64,000 nt of DNA from CAVPJC01 sp963705155 (GTDB taxonomy: Bacteria; Chloroflexota; Anaerolineae; Anaerolineales; UBA4823), in NCBI GenBank assembly GCA_963705155.1, contig CAVPJC010000017.1:62001-126000 (forward strand). Reading direction: 5' to 3'. A program made the position numbers and the translations under genes. Shown one piece after another: positions 46,342-56,016 of the stretch; the stretch's first letter is position 1, and the number at the start of each line of letters is the position of its first letter. The notes beneath the pieces are model-generated. The model was not told the DNA's origin. It did no database searches and worked only from the letters and a program-made list of their open reading frames with translations.

Positions 46342-47168
46342 GGTCGAGCTTCGGGCCCGGCTGGCTGTTGGTCTGGCTCGGGAGCATACTGGTTCAAAAG
46401 CGCTTCCACTTCGAGCGCCTTCCCGGTGATTTCGTCGCTCTCGAAGTGTTTGATCTCGAACAGAGGCGGCAGACGGGCGTACAACTCGGGCAGCCCTAAA
46501 ATATCCTCGATCTGCTCGCGAATCCATTTATTGTAAGCAATGGGATACACCCGGCGGGCGATAAAGAGCGCCTGTAATAATTCGCGGTAAGCATTGTATA
46601 AACGGTCAAAAGACTGAAAATACAACCCCCTCCGGACATACAGCGGGATATGGTGCAGATTATTCAGGCAGAAGTGCCGCACCCTGCTCAATCGGGCGCG
46701 GCGCAGGTCTTCACCGTAATACGGCAGCCACTGCGCCTTCAGGTCTTCGAGATAGGCGCTGCCCTTCCAAAGCGGAACGCTGTAAACCAGGTAGTTGCCA
46801 ACGCCCACCTCAAAATCGTCGGGACCGGCAGCCTCATCCTGCTCATAGGGCACAAAAACCCCATCCACAAAATCCAGATGCACTTCGGAATATCGCCCCA
46901 CCAGTCTTAACCGGTTGAAGACTGCATCACGCTGGTAAAAGGCTTCCCACTCGCTTTCCAGAGCGGCGCGCTGTGACGCCAATTTCTCGGGGCGCGCCAG
47001 GACGATAATATCCAGGCAGCTATCGGGTGTGGCTTTGCCACGAGCGCAAGAATTCACTAAAAGGATATCATCCAGCTCAAAACGATTAGAGAAGTGGGTG
47101 ACGATCGCCCGGGCAGCCTGTGCGTGTTGCGGGGTGGGATAGCCCTCTTGCAGTTGCATTTCATCCAT
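46335..47168 (-). CDS. Nucleotidyltransferase-domain protein, function unknown
   Basis: A 277-residue protein whose N-terminal part resembles a minimal nucleotidyltransferase: LLVNSCARGKATPDSCLDII (a variant of the GS-x(10)-DxD motif; the Gly-Ser is replaced by NSCARG, so activity is open) and VHLDFVDGVFV as third acid. The C-terminal half is helical (LNNLHHIPLYVRRGLYFQSF, DRLYNAYRELLQALFI), as in DUF4037-like proteins. Last gene of the polysaccharide operon, 21 nt after the methyltransferase. Its role in that cluster is unclear. Confidence 0.65.
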   Translation of the reverse strand: MDEMQLQEGYPTPQHAQAARAIVTHFSNRFELDDILLVNSCARGKATPDSCLDIIVLARPEKLASQRAALESEWEAFYQRDAVFNRLRLVGRYSEVHLDFVDGVFVPYEQDEAAGPDDFEVGVGNYLVYSVPLWKGSAYLEDLKAQWLPYYGEDLRRARLSRVRHFCLNNLHHIPLYVRRGLYFQSFDRLYNAYRELLQALFIARRVYPIAYNKWIREQIEDILGLPELYARLPPLFEIKHFESDEITGKALEVEALLNQYAPEPDQQPAGPEARPL

Positions 47169-47189
47169 CCTTTTTGGCTTGCCGCTGGC

Positions 47190-47936
47190 TTATAGCCTGG
47201 TCCGCGCGCCGGCGGCTGTGGGCGGGTCGAGCTTTTTAAAAGCGCCAAAAGCAGCAAAGACAGCGTTTTTATGCAGGATTTCTACGCTCGCGAAGCCCAC
47301 CTCGCGCAGCAAATCCATTTGAAATGACAATGAACGCGGTGTATCTTCCTGCTCGATGTAGGCAAAGACCCGTTCACGGTAAGCTGCATCCTTCTGAGTT
47401 TCGAGGTACTCGCCGTAACGCTGCCAGAGCAGGGCCTGGATGCGCGGGTCGTCATGTTCAATCATATCGAAAATCCAGAGAGAGCCGCCCGGTTTAAGCG
47501 CTGCAAAACACTTACCAAAGACGGCGCGCCACTCATCTTCTGTGCGCAAATGATGGAAAACCGCCGCCGCCAGGATGATATCAAAACGAGCTGCCTCCAG
47601 GGCTATTTCACGGATATCGGCCTGGACTGCGAGCACCTGCCCGGCAGTGACAGGCTGGATGCGCCCGGCGGCGCGTTCCAGCATCGGCAGGCTCAGATCG
47701 ACCAGCATGACATTCAAGCCCGGCAAATATTTCAGCAGGTTAAGGGTGTAATTGCCTGCCCCGCAGCCGATATCCAGCACCCAGTCCGCGGCGGGGTTGA
47801 GGGCGGCGGCTGAGCGGGCAATCAAATCCATGGCAAGCCGCGCATCCATGGCCGCGGCGTGCCCTGCCTCCAGACTGGAAAAACGTTCCACATCGTTATC
47901 GAAACGCTGCCGGATTTGATCTACCGTTGATTTCAT
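47190..47936 (-). CDS. Class I SAM-dependent methyltransferase
   Basis: A 248-residue methyltransferase. Motif I WVLDIGCGAGNYTLNLL (about residues 52-68), motif II NVMLVDLSLPMLERAAGRI, motif IV FDIILAAAVFHHLRTEDEWR and motif V ALKPGGSLWIFDMI. ATG 47936 is chosen because GGCGGTGATT lies upstream and the preceding small ORF stops 2 nt before it. Membership of the polysaccharide operon suggests sugar or lipid methylation, but this is inferred. Confidence 0.85.
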   Translation of the reverse strand: MKSTVDQIRQRFDNDVERFSSLEAGHAAAMDARLAMDLIARSAAALNPAADWVLDIGCGAGNYTLNLLKYLPGLNVMLVDLSLPMLERAAGRIQPVTAGQVLAVQADIREIALEAARFDIILAAAVFHHLRTEDEWRAVFGKCFAALKPGGSLWIFDMIEHDDPRIQALLWQRYGEYLETQKDAAYRERVFAYIEQEDTPRSLSFQMDLLREVGFASVEILHKNAVFAAFGAFKKLDPPTAAGARTRL

Positions 47937-47938
47937 AA

Positions 47939-48166
47939 TCACCGCCTCACCACTAAAATAACCACCGGATTGCCGGGCAGAACCCACAACAGCTTCGATG
48001 AGCACCCCTGCCTGTGCGGTTCTCTGGCTGCCGCAACGACCAGGGCGCGCCCGATCGCCTGGATGTGATCAGCCCGGCAAGCATGCCGGGCAACCAGCTC
48101 GCTGTTGCGAGCCAGGAGAGACGTGTCATTGCTGCAGGCAGGACGGAGGTTAATGCGGAGTCTCAT
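47939..48166 (-). CDS. Small coupled ORF, 75 aa, unknown
   Basis: Starts MRLRINLRPACSNDTSLLAR with ATG overlapping the stop of the large membrane-protein gene (ATGA) and ends 2 nt before the methyltransferase ATG. This tight linkage on both sides favours a real gene. The C-terminus is hydrophobic (LLWVLPGNPVVILVVRR). No known domain is recognised. Confidence 0.5.
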   Translation of the reverse strand: MRLRINLRPACSNDTSLLARNSELVARHACRADHIQAIGRALVVAAAREPHRQGCSSKLLWVLPGNPVVILVVRR

Positions 48167-49785
48167 TCCCGCCGGTAACCGGCCCAATCCCAAATCCAAT
48201 ACAGGGCAGCGCTGGCCAGGCCAAGAGCGATGGTCTTAAAGAGATCTTCGACGGGCCAGGGCAGGTACACGTAGCGGCGCAGATACCAGGGCATGAACCA
48301 GGCCAACACAAGCCCGGCGCCAAAGATCACACGGCGCAGCCCGGGATGCGGGAGGCGGCGGTGTTCCACCCAGACCCAGGCTGCCAGAGCCACCTGCAGG
48401 GCGGTAAAGATCGCCCGATAACGCGGGTTATCCCAGGGGTCGCCGCCGCTGCGGAAGGATGCAACCAAAATCACCAGCCAGGTAACCAGGCTGAGCCCCC
48501 GGGCCAGGCGGCGGGAACCGGCGCCGGAGCCATTGCCGCCCAGGGAGCGCAGCGGCGCATAGATCAACAAGGGCAGGAGCAGCGTCCAACCCAACGAGCG
48601 CCAGATGGCAATGCCGCGCCAGATGGGCGCCCCGGTAATATCCGCCAGAGCGGCGGGCAGCAGCGGCTGGACTACACCGTAAAGGATCAACAGAGGCAGG
48701 TGCAGCCAGTCTGGGGTGGCATCAAAAATTTTCTGAACCCAACCGGAAGCGCGTTCGGTGAGGTGAGCCTGAAAATCGGCCGATTTGCGCACCCAAAAGT
48801 TCACCACCGAGATTAAATCGGTAGCACCGTCTTCCGGGATGAAACGCTGCCAGGCCGACCAGATACCCACCGCGGCCAATAAGACGATCACAATCAGCAG
48901 CAGGCGAAACCAGCGCGAGCGAAACAGGCCCTGGTTCAGTAAACCCGGGCTGCCAAGCAGGGCAGTGATAGCAAGCATTGTAAACAACAGGGCCGTGACA
49001 GGAGGCGAAAACGGCAGGCTGAGCAATAACATGACAGCCATCCACACCAGGCCGGCCGGGCGGCGATCCTGGATATAACGCAGCAGCCCGTAAAAGGCAG
49101 CGGCAGCCAGCGTCATCAGAAAGGCCTCACGCATTTGAGAGCTACCCAGCAGCACCGCCTCCGGGTACAGCGCCAGTCCCCAGGCGGTCAGGCAGGCAGC
49201 CGTTTCGCCCCAGGCCCGGCGGGCAAAGGCCCAGGCGAATAACACAGCCAGCGATGAGAAGAGCGCCGTTACCACCACCATCAGAAGAGGCTGGTGCAGC
49301 GCGCCACCCAGGGTGCGATAAAGCGCCGCACTCAAGAAAAGCAGCCCGCCGTATTGATCAGCTTTGTGGTAGCTGCCTTCAAAAGCGCGCAGCAGGGGTT
49401 TCTCGGACTGCGCCAGATCCCAGGCGGTGCGGTCACGCTCGCTGGCGTCTGCCATGACATAGCCACCCTGCTCGGCGGGCGAAGCATACCCCCACACCGG
49501 CAGCACTGAATACCACAATGCGCCGGCTGCCAGGCGCAGCAGAACAGCGCCCACCACCAGCCCGGCCAGCCAGCGAGGCAGCCGCTCGGTGCGCAGGGAG
49601 AACCAGACCCCCAAAAATAACCCCGCGCTCAGCACCAGCGCTGCCAGGAAAGACGCCCAACCCTGGAAAGACTGGAAGCGCGTGGAAACCCACGCCAAAA
49701 GCAGCGCCAGAGCTGCCAGCGCCGCCAGCGCCAATCCCAGGGCGGCAGCCAGAACGTGGGGAGATAAAGATTTATCCGGCTTCAT
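48163..49785 (-). CDS. Multi-spanning membrane protein of the polysaccharide cluster
   Basis: About 540 residues with roughly twelve hydrophobic segments (for example AALGLALAALAALALLLAWV, VTALLFTMLAITALLG). Periplasmic loops include ASERDRTAWDLAQSEKPLLR and SYHKADQYGGLLFLSAALYR, reminiscent of GT39/ArnT-like glycosyltransferases, whose first loop carries an acidic pair. It could also be a polymerase. ATG 49785 (MKPDKSLSPHV) is preferred because it overlaps the stop of the upstream small ORF (TGATG). The frame is intact. Confidence 0.7.
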   Translation of the reverse strand: MKPDKSLSPHVLAAALGLALAALAALALLLAWVSTRFQSFQGWASFLAALVLSAGLFLGVWFSLRTERLPRWLAGLVVGAVLLRLAAGALWYSVLPVWGYASPAEQGGYVMADASERDRTAWDLAQSEKPLLRAFEGSYHKADQYGGLLFLSAALYRTLGGALHQPLLMVVVTALFSSLAVLFAWAFARRAWGETAACLTAWGLALYPEAVLLGSSQMREAFLMTLAAAAFYGLLRYIQDRRPAGLVWMAVMLLLSLPFSPPVTALLFTMLAITALLGSPGLLNQGLFRSRWFRLLLIVIVLLAAVGIWSAWQRFIPEDGATDLISVVNFWVRKSADFQAHLTERASGWVQKIFDATPDWLHLPLLILYGVVQPLLPAALADITGAPIWRGIAIWRSLGWTLLLPLLIYAPLRSLGGNGSGAGSRRLARGLSLVTWLVILVASFRSGGDPWDNPRYRAIFTALQVALAAWVWVEHRRLPHPGLRRVIFGAGLVLAWFMPWYLRRYVYLPWPVEDLFKTIALGLASAALYWIWDWAGYRRE

Positions 49786-49934
49786 CAAGGCAGCCATAGC
49801 ATCAGATCATCACTAATCTGAACCGGATTGTACCCGTTTTGATCGGCATAATCCAACAAGAAATCTTCAAAGCACTGGGCCAGGCCTGTGAGCAGCGTGG
49901 CAAGCACCGGAGGGAAAATGAAAACCCGAAGCAT
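49785..49934 (-). CDS. Small coupled ORF, 49 aa, unknown
   Basis: ATG 49934 lies 2 nt after the glycosyltransferase stop and the stop overlaps the next ATG (TGATG), giving MLRVFIFPPVLATLLTGLAQ as N-terminus with one hydrophobic stretch, then an acidic tail. Gene spacing supports translation; no homologue is recognised. Confidence 0.45.
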   Translation of the reverse strand: MLRVFIFPPVLATLLTGLAQCFEDFLLDYADQNGYNPVQISDDLMLWLP

Positions 49935-49936
49935 TT

Positions 49937-51085
49937 TCATGACCGGGACGGCAGCTCCAACCCGGACAGGATAGCCGCCGCCCGGGCTTCCCAGGTGTAA
50001 CGGACGGCATCCTGGCGGGCGCGGCTGCCCAAAGCAGCGCGGCGCTCAGGGTCGGCACGGAGAGCCTGCAGGGCATGCACCCAGGCTGAGATATCTTGAG
50101 GCGAGAGCAGCAAGGCGTTTTCATCGTTGAGCACTTCGCGGAGCACAGGCAGATCGCTGGAAAGGATGGCGCGCCCGCACGCCAGGTATTCAAACAGCTT
50201 CATCGGGCTGAGATAGCGGCCAATATCGCCGCCGGAGGATGCCGATACGTGCGGCTGGTAAGGCATTAAGAGTACATCACAGGCGGCCTGCCAGCGCGGC
50301 AGCTCGGCGTTGGGCACAAAATCGACCAGGTACACATTGGACAGGTTTTTTGCCTGCGTTGTGCTACGCAGCCGTTCCACATCGCCCGGCTCACCCCCCA
50401 CAAGCAAAAAGTTCATGTCTGGAACAGCCGCAGCCATTTCAAGGATAATCTCTGCGCCGCGCCCGGGATAAAGGTGCCCGGTGTACCCGGCGGTGAAACC
50501 TGACTGAAAGGCGGGAAGCATAAGACGAGCCTGCTCAGGGGCGGGCAGGTCGGTATAGCGTTCCAGATCCACTCCATCGGGGGCGACCAGGGTGAAAGGC
50601 GCACCCGCCAGGGAACCAAACCGGTTGGCCAGGTCGTCTGCCAGGGCGTGCGTAATCACTACCAGGCGCCGCGCCCCGCGCCCACGCAAATATTTACGAA
50701 AAAGCCATCCGCCCATGCCTGCATGGGGCATATCATGCGCTTCCAGGATGACAGGCATTCCCCACTGAGCTGCGGCGGCGGCAGCCTGCGGCAGACGTGT
50801 GTAAAGCAGATCGGCGTTCCATTGCCGCGCCCACAACAGGGTGTGCAGACCATAATCGTAGCTGCGCAACAGCCGCCGCGCTGGCAGCCAATCCACTGGG
50901 AATTGGCGGCTCAAACCGTACTGGGCTGCCAGCGCCTCCCAGGCAACCGGTTCGGACAGCCGGCCCGGAATCGCAAGCCGCACCGTGTGCCCCAGGGCAG
51001 CCATTGCCTGGGCCATTTTCATCACCTGCAGGGTGTTGGCGCGGCGCGCCGGCAGATGGGTGGGAGCGGCAATTGCGATCTTCAT
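49937..51085 (-). CDS. Glycosyltransferase family 4
   Basis: A 382-residue GT-B fold enzyme. The acceptor domain starts MKIAIAAPTHLPARRANTLQ, with VVITHALADDLANRFG; the donor domain shows GYTGHLYPGRGAEIILEMAA, FLLVGGEPGDVERL and the E-x7-E type region MKLFEYLACGRAILSSDLPV with ALLLSPQDISAW. ATG 51085 is set by the family N-terminus and GGTGGGG upstream; a longer upstream reading in the same frame is not coding. 10 nt after the next glycosyltransferase. Confidence 0.88.
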   Translation of the reverse strand: MKIAIAAPTHLPARRANTLQVMKMAQAMAALGHTVRLAIPGRLSEPVAWEALAAQYGLSRQFPVDWLPARRLLRSYDYGLHTLLWARQWNADLLYTRLPQAAAAAAQWGMPVILEAHDMPHAGMGGWLFRKYLRGRGARRLVVITHALADDLANRFGSLAGAPFTLVAPDGVDLERYTDLPAPEQARLMLPAFQSGFTAGYTGHLYPGRGAEIILEMAAAVPDMNFLLVGGEPGDVERLRSTTQAKNLSNVYLVDFVPNAELPRWQAACDVLLMPYQPHVSASSGGDIGRYLSPMKLFEYLACGRAILSSDLPVLREVLNDENALLLSPQDISAWVHALQALRADPERRAALGSRARQDAVRYTWEARAAAILSGLELPSRS

Positions 51086-51095
51086 CCCCACCCCA

Positions 51096-52265
51096 TCAAC
51101 GTCCCGATCCAGAGCGGGCATCCAGAAGCTCCTGGTAAGCACGCTGCTGCGCCTGGGCGTTGCGGTCCCAGGTGAGTGTTTCGGCCCACAGCCGGTTAGC
51201 CTGCCCCATACGCTGCGACAGGGCCGCATCCTGGAGAAGGCGCAGCATGGCCGAGGCGATCCCATCCACATCCCCGGAATCGGCCAATAAGCCGGTCTCG
51301 CCATGCTTGACTGCATCTGGCACGCCGCCGCTACGAGTACCAACAACCGGAAGGCCGTAGGCTCCGGCCTCCAGGTAAACCAGCCCAAAACCCTCAAAAT
51401 GGAGACCCTGCTGCTCGGGGGTGAGCACAAACAGGGAGGCCTGCCCGTATAGCCCGGCAAGGGCCTCATCAGAGACAGCCCCCAGAAATGACACCGCCTC
51501 CAGGCGGTATTTCTGGATTAAATTCTGAAGCTGCAGGTAATAATCGGTCTTGCGGTAAGTGCCTGCAATCCAGTAACGCGCCTCCGGGATATGCTGTTTT
51601 ACCTGCGCAAATGCCGCCAGGCTGAGATGATAGCCTTTGCGTGGTTTTACCTCCCCAACTGACAGCAAGGTGGGGATTTCCGGCGGCGTGTGCTGGAAGG
51701 CCTGCAATTGCGGCACACGCCGGTAAAAATCGTTGCCATTGAGCACCAGTCTCAATAAGGCCCCGGCCATTTCTGCGCCGAAATACTGCTGCATCAGGCG
51801 GGCAGTGCCCTGTGAAACAGGGCAGATCATCTGGCAGCCGCGCAGCACGCGCCTATACTGCAATCGGTCCAGGCGGTGGGTTTGCCAGACAACTGCGTAG
51901 GTGCCATGAGCGGTGAGCACATGCCGGCAGCCCAGGCGATCCGCCAGCCAGCTGCCCACCAGGCCTGTTGGATAGGCTTCCAACGAGTGAACCAGGTCTA
52001 CACGGGGAAAATTTCCGCGGGCGATGACGGCGCGGCAGGCTGCCAGCCTGGACAGGCCAGCGGGGGTAGAAAGTGTGGCCTGCTGGGTCACCGGCAGGGT
52101 AAACAGCGGAAGATCGGGAAAAAGGCGGGCCGCCTCAGGGGCGTCTTCACGTGCAACGTATAAAAATGGGTCCACCAACCGGCGCATGCCGCGCAAAAAA
52201 TCGCGGGCATGACTGCGCCAGCCGGAGGGTTTTTGCAGCGAGGGGAGCACATAGGCCACTTTCAC
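51096..52265 (-). CDS. Glycosyltransferase family 4
   Basis: A 389-residue GT-B enzyme. Acceptor domain VDLVHSLEAYPTGLVGSWL and HVLTAHGTYAVVW; donor domain LLSVGEVKPRKGYHLSLAAF, YWIAGTYRKTDYY, LFVLTPEQQGLHFEGFGLVY and LEAGAYGLPVVGTRSGGVPD, the EGFGLVYLE motif binding the donor nucleotide sugar. The frame is intact; 4-nt overlap with the flippase gene upstream. Confidence 0.9.
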   Translation of the reverse strand: MKVAYVLPSLQKPSGWRSHARDFLRGMRRLVDPFLYVAREDAPEAARLFPDLPLFTLPVTQQATLSTPAGLSRLAACRAVIARGNFPRVDLVHSLEAYPTGLVGSWLADRLGCRHVLTAHGTYAVVWQTHRLDRLQYRRVLRGCQMICPVSQGTARLMQQYFGAEMAGALLRLVLNGNDFYRRVPQLQAFQHTPPEIPTLLSVGEVKPRKGYHLSLAAFAQVKQHIPEARYWIAGTYRKTDYYLQLQNLIQKYRLEAVSFLGAVSDEALAGLYGQASLFVLTPEQQGLHFEGFGLVYLEAGAYGLPVVGTRSGGVPDAVKHGETGLLADSGDVDGIASAMLRLLQDAALSQRMGQANRLWAETLTWDRNAQAQQRAYQELLDARSGSGR

Positions 52266-53597
52266 GATCGCTCAGCCTGCGCCAGTACAGCGCGGAATTT
52301 TATGACCGAGACGGTCACGCCCAGAATATAAGAGCCTGACAACAAGGCGGCGCTGGCAAGGTAACCGAAACGCGGCACCAGCAGGAGCACACCCAGGATT
52401 TTTAAAACTGCAAGCACCAGATTGACCCCGTGCGGGAAATCTGGATGTCCGGTAGCCAGGAGCACCGTGCGGTGCCAGTAAAACGTGTTCGCCAACAGGA
52501 ACCCAACCAGCAAGATCAGCAGCGCTGGATAGGCCGGGAGAAATTCAGATTTTTTATACAAAAGCAGGATCAGAGGCTTACCCAGCAGCGCCAGGACTAA
52601 CCCGGCAGCCAGGGTGAAACCGCCCGCCAGGATCGAACCCTGGCGCAGGATGTAGCGCAGGTTGCTCCAGTTCTTGCGGGCCACCTCGCGGGAGAGCTCC
52701 GGGTAGGTCGCCTGGGGCAGCGGGCTTACCGGCAGCTGCACCAGGTTTACGATTGCAAGCGCCGTCTTGTAATAACCCACCTCCGCCGGTGTGCGGAAAA
52801 TGGATACCCAGAGCAGATCGCTGTCTTTGTTAATCAGGCTGAGGGAGGCGCTCAAGTTGGTGCTGAAGGCAAAGTGAGCCAACTCGCGGGCCTGGGGCAG
52901 CAGCAGCCGCAGGGGAGCGCGCCACCAGCCCGCCCCCCACCGGCGCCCGGCTTCGATCAGGGCCGCCAGGGTGAGCCCCAGGGCGCCAATGATCTTGCCC
53001 CCCAGGTAGGCCAACAGCACCTCAAGCAAACCCCCACCGGTGAGATAAGCGTAAAAGATGATCAGCAGCGTAAAAAAACTGGCGATGACGTTTAGAAACG
53101 CCATCCGGCGGTAGCGGTCGAAGATCTGCAGCAGCCCGGTTGAGCTTTCGGCAATCAGGTTTGCCAGGACGATCAGGCCGTAGATGATAAAAACGCCCGC
53201 CAGGCTTTCATCCTTGGCAAAAAACCTCGCTCCAAAAGGCGCCAACAGCCAGACTAAACCGAAAGCCGCCAGCGAAGCCAGCATCTCCACCAGAGCAGCC
53301 GCCTTGAAGATCGCTGCTGCCCGGAGATGATCGCCAGCCTCCATAAAATGGCCAACATACTTGATGACCAGTTCGCTCATGCGGAACGAGGCAAATTTGT
53401 TCACCACGCTGGTAAACATGGTGATTACCCCCAGAATGCCAAAACCCGCCACACCCAGCATGCCGGCCTGCCAGGATGCTCTGCAGCATACTCAGGCCGG
53501 CGCTGATGCCGGTGGCGCTGAACAGATAGCCGGAGTTTTTCACAACCCGGCGGGTGATCGGGTTTTCCAGCAAATGTTGAAACCAGGAGGCAAGCAT
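52262..53597 (-). CDS. Polysaccharide flippase, Wzx/MATE-like (one frameshift)
   Basis: About 444 residues with 12 or so helices. N-terminus MLASWFQHLLENPITRRVVK and GYLFSATGISAGLSMLQSIL; a one-base insertion near 53473 (CGGCATG) interrupts the frame, which resumes MLGVAGFGILGVITMFTSVV as expected for polysaccharide export proteins. Later: SLINKDSDLLWVSIFRTPAE and VGYYKTALAIVNLVQLPVSP. It overlaps the glycosyltransferase gene and begins right at the epimerase stop. Exports the undecaprenyl-linked repeat unit, by inference. Confidence 0.87.
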
Positions 53598-53598
53598 T

Positions 53599-54580
53599 TT
53601 ACTCGGTGTTAATCTGAGACGCCCACTCACGCTCGGTGTTGTACCACTGCACCAGCCGGGCCACACCCTCCCTCAATGGCACCTGCGGCTCCCAACCGAG
53701 CAGACGCCCGGCTTTCTCAACATTGGCCCAGCTCGCCAGCATATCGGCAGGGTTGGCAGGATGGTACTGCACCTGGGCCTGTTTGCCAGTAGCCTGTTCC
53801 AGCAGATGCACCAGCTCAATCATCTCAATCGACTCATGCCCGCCCAGGTTGACAATTTCATAGCCCAGGGGTTTCAGGCCAGGATGGTGCCGCGGGCGAT
53901 ATCATCCACATAGGTGAAACCGCGCGATTGCCGTCCATCGCCGTTCATGTGCAGGGGGCGCCCTTCGCTGATCCACTGGGTGAAGCGAAACAGGCTCATA
54001 TCCGGGCGCCCTGCCGGGCCATACACCGTGAAATAGCGCAACACGGTCACGTCGATGCCGTGCAAAAAATGATAGGCATGGCACATGGCCTCGGCGCCTT
54101 TTTTGCTGGCGGCATACGGCTGCAAGGGCAGATCGCTGCTGGCGGTCTCAGGCGTGGGCAAGGGGGCGTCAGCGCCGTAGATGCTGGAGGTGGAAGCCAG
54201 AATGAACTTGGGCACATGCTGCCTGCGGCAGAACTCCAGCAGGTTGAGCGTACCGGTCATGTTGGTGTCCACATACACCCAGGGGTCTTCAACTGCCTGG
54301 CGCACGCCGGCGCGGGCTGCCAGGTTGATGACAGCATCGACAGCCTGTACACCCAGGTGGGGGTTGGCGAGAACCGCATCCCGGCTGCTGATATCCAGGC
54401 GTTGGAACTCAAAACTGGGGGTAAGCCTGTAAGCCGGCGCAGGCGGTACTCTTTCATGCGCACATCGTAGGCGTCGTTGAGATTGTCAATGCCCACCACA
54501 CTGTGCCCGCCATCCAGCAAAAGCTCTGCCACACGGCTGGCAATGAAACCCGCTGCGCCGGTTACCAGATAATGCCCCAT
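53599..54580 (-). CDS. NAD-dependent nucleotide-sugar epimerase (two frameshifts)
   Basis: SDR-type epimerase of about 327 residues. NAD-binding VTGAAGFIASRVAELLLDGG; break near 54420; then VINLAARAGVRQAVEDPWVY, ILASTSSIYGADAPLP, the catalytic YAASKKGAEAMCHAYH and YFTVYGPAGRPDMSLFRFTQ; second break near 53880; then GYEIVNLGGHESIEMIELVH and LLGWEPQVPLREGVARLV. The motifs RPDMSLFRF and GDGRQSRGFTYVDD point to a UDP-glucuronate 4-epimerase type. It starts 2 nt after the dehydrogenase stop, whose product would be its substrate. Confidence 0.88.
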
Positions 54581-54581
54581 G

Positions 54582-55906
54582 TTATAACCGGACCACTTTC
54601 AAGCTTTCTTTCCCGGCCTTGCCGAGGGCGTTGCGTGTGTCCACAATCAGGCGCGCCGATTGCAACAGCCAGTTGTAGTCGTAGGTCTTGTGGTTGGTTA
54701 CAATCACGACACAATCGGCGTCCTGCACGGCGGCTTCCAGGTCGGGCACGCTGTTCATCTCCCAGCCTTCGTGCATCAATCGCGGGATGTAGGGATCGTG
54801 GTACGAAACATGTGCGCCTTTCTGCTCCAACAGACCAATCACATCCAGGGCCGGGGATTCACGCAGGTCGTCGATATCGGGTTTATACGCAGCGCCCAGC
54901 ACCAGGACCCGGCTGCCGTTGAGGGCCTTGCCCTGCTGATTGAGGGCATCCTGTACCAGTCCGACCACGTGGCGCGGCATATTGGTGTTGATCTCCGAGG
55001 CCAGCTCAATGAAACGCGCCGTGTAATTCAGGGCGCGCAGCTTCCAGGAGAGATACAGCGGATCGATGGGGATGCAGTGCCCACCCAGCCCGGGGCCGGG
55101 GGTGAATTTCATAAATCCAAAAGGTTTGGTGGCGGCTGCGTCGATCACTTCCCACACATCCACACCCAGGCGGTCGCACATCAAGGCCATCTCATTCACC
55201 AGGCCAATATTGATCATGCGGAAGGTATTTTCCAGCAGTTTGGCCATTTCGGCCACTTCTGCCGAAGAAACCGGGACCACGGTCTGCAGGGCCTGCCCAT
55301 ACCAGGCCGCCGCAACTTCGCTGCAATCCGGCGTAATCCCGCCGATGACCTTGGGGGTGTTCAAAGTGGTCCAATCCTGGCGGCCCGGGTCAACCCGTTC
55401 CGGTGAGAAAGCCAGAAAGAAGTTCTCGCCTACCTTGAGACCTTTCTCGTCGCCCAGCTTGGGCAGCAAAATCTCGCGGGTGGTGCCAGGATAGGTTGTC
55501 GATTCGAGCACGACCACCATACCCGGGTGCATATATTTGGCCAGTTCTCGGTAGCGGCATCCAGAATGAAGGAAAGATCGGGATCGCCTGTCTTGCGCAG
55601 GGGCGTCGGGACGCAGATACTGACGGCATCGGCATCTTTCAACACCGAAAAATCGCCAGTGGCTAGCAGCTTGCCATCTGCTACAAGGCGCCTCACAAGC
55701 TCGGAGGGTACGTCGGGAATATGGCTGACGCCGCTGCGAATAGTATCCACTTTTCTTTGATCCGGGTCGATGCCAATCACGGTGTATCCGGCATCCGCGA
55801 AGGTAACCGCCAGCGGAAGGCCCACATATCCCAGGCCAAGGATGGCCACGGTGGCGGTGTGGTTTTGTAGACGTTCCAACAAATTTTGTTTAACCGTATT
55901 GCTCAT
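54582..55906 (-). CDS. UDP-sugar 6-dehydrogenase (one frameshift)
   Basis: Nucleotide-sugar dehydrogenase of the UDP-Glc / UDP-ManNAc group, about 441 residues. NAD-binding VAILGLGYVGLPLAVTFADA, VSICVPTPLRKTGDPDLSF; break near 55545; then VVLESTTYPGTTREILLPKL, FFLAFSPERVDPGR, LLENTFRMINIGLVNEMALM, KFTPGPGLGGHCIPIDPLYL (catalytic Cys in GGHCIP) and LGAAYKPDIDDLRESPALDV. GGHCIPIDP matches the WecC/WbpA-like subgroup. First gene of the polysaccharide operon. Confidence 0.9.
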
Positions 55907-56016
55907 ATTGCCTCTTTTGTGGTTGAGCGTCTGAAGCACCTGCCGGTGTGCAGTGAACTTCAGTCGCAGGATTAAAACTGTGCTATATTTACCCTTCAGG
56001 AGTTTTTTGCTCTGGC

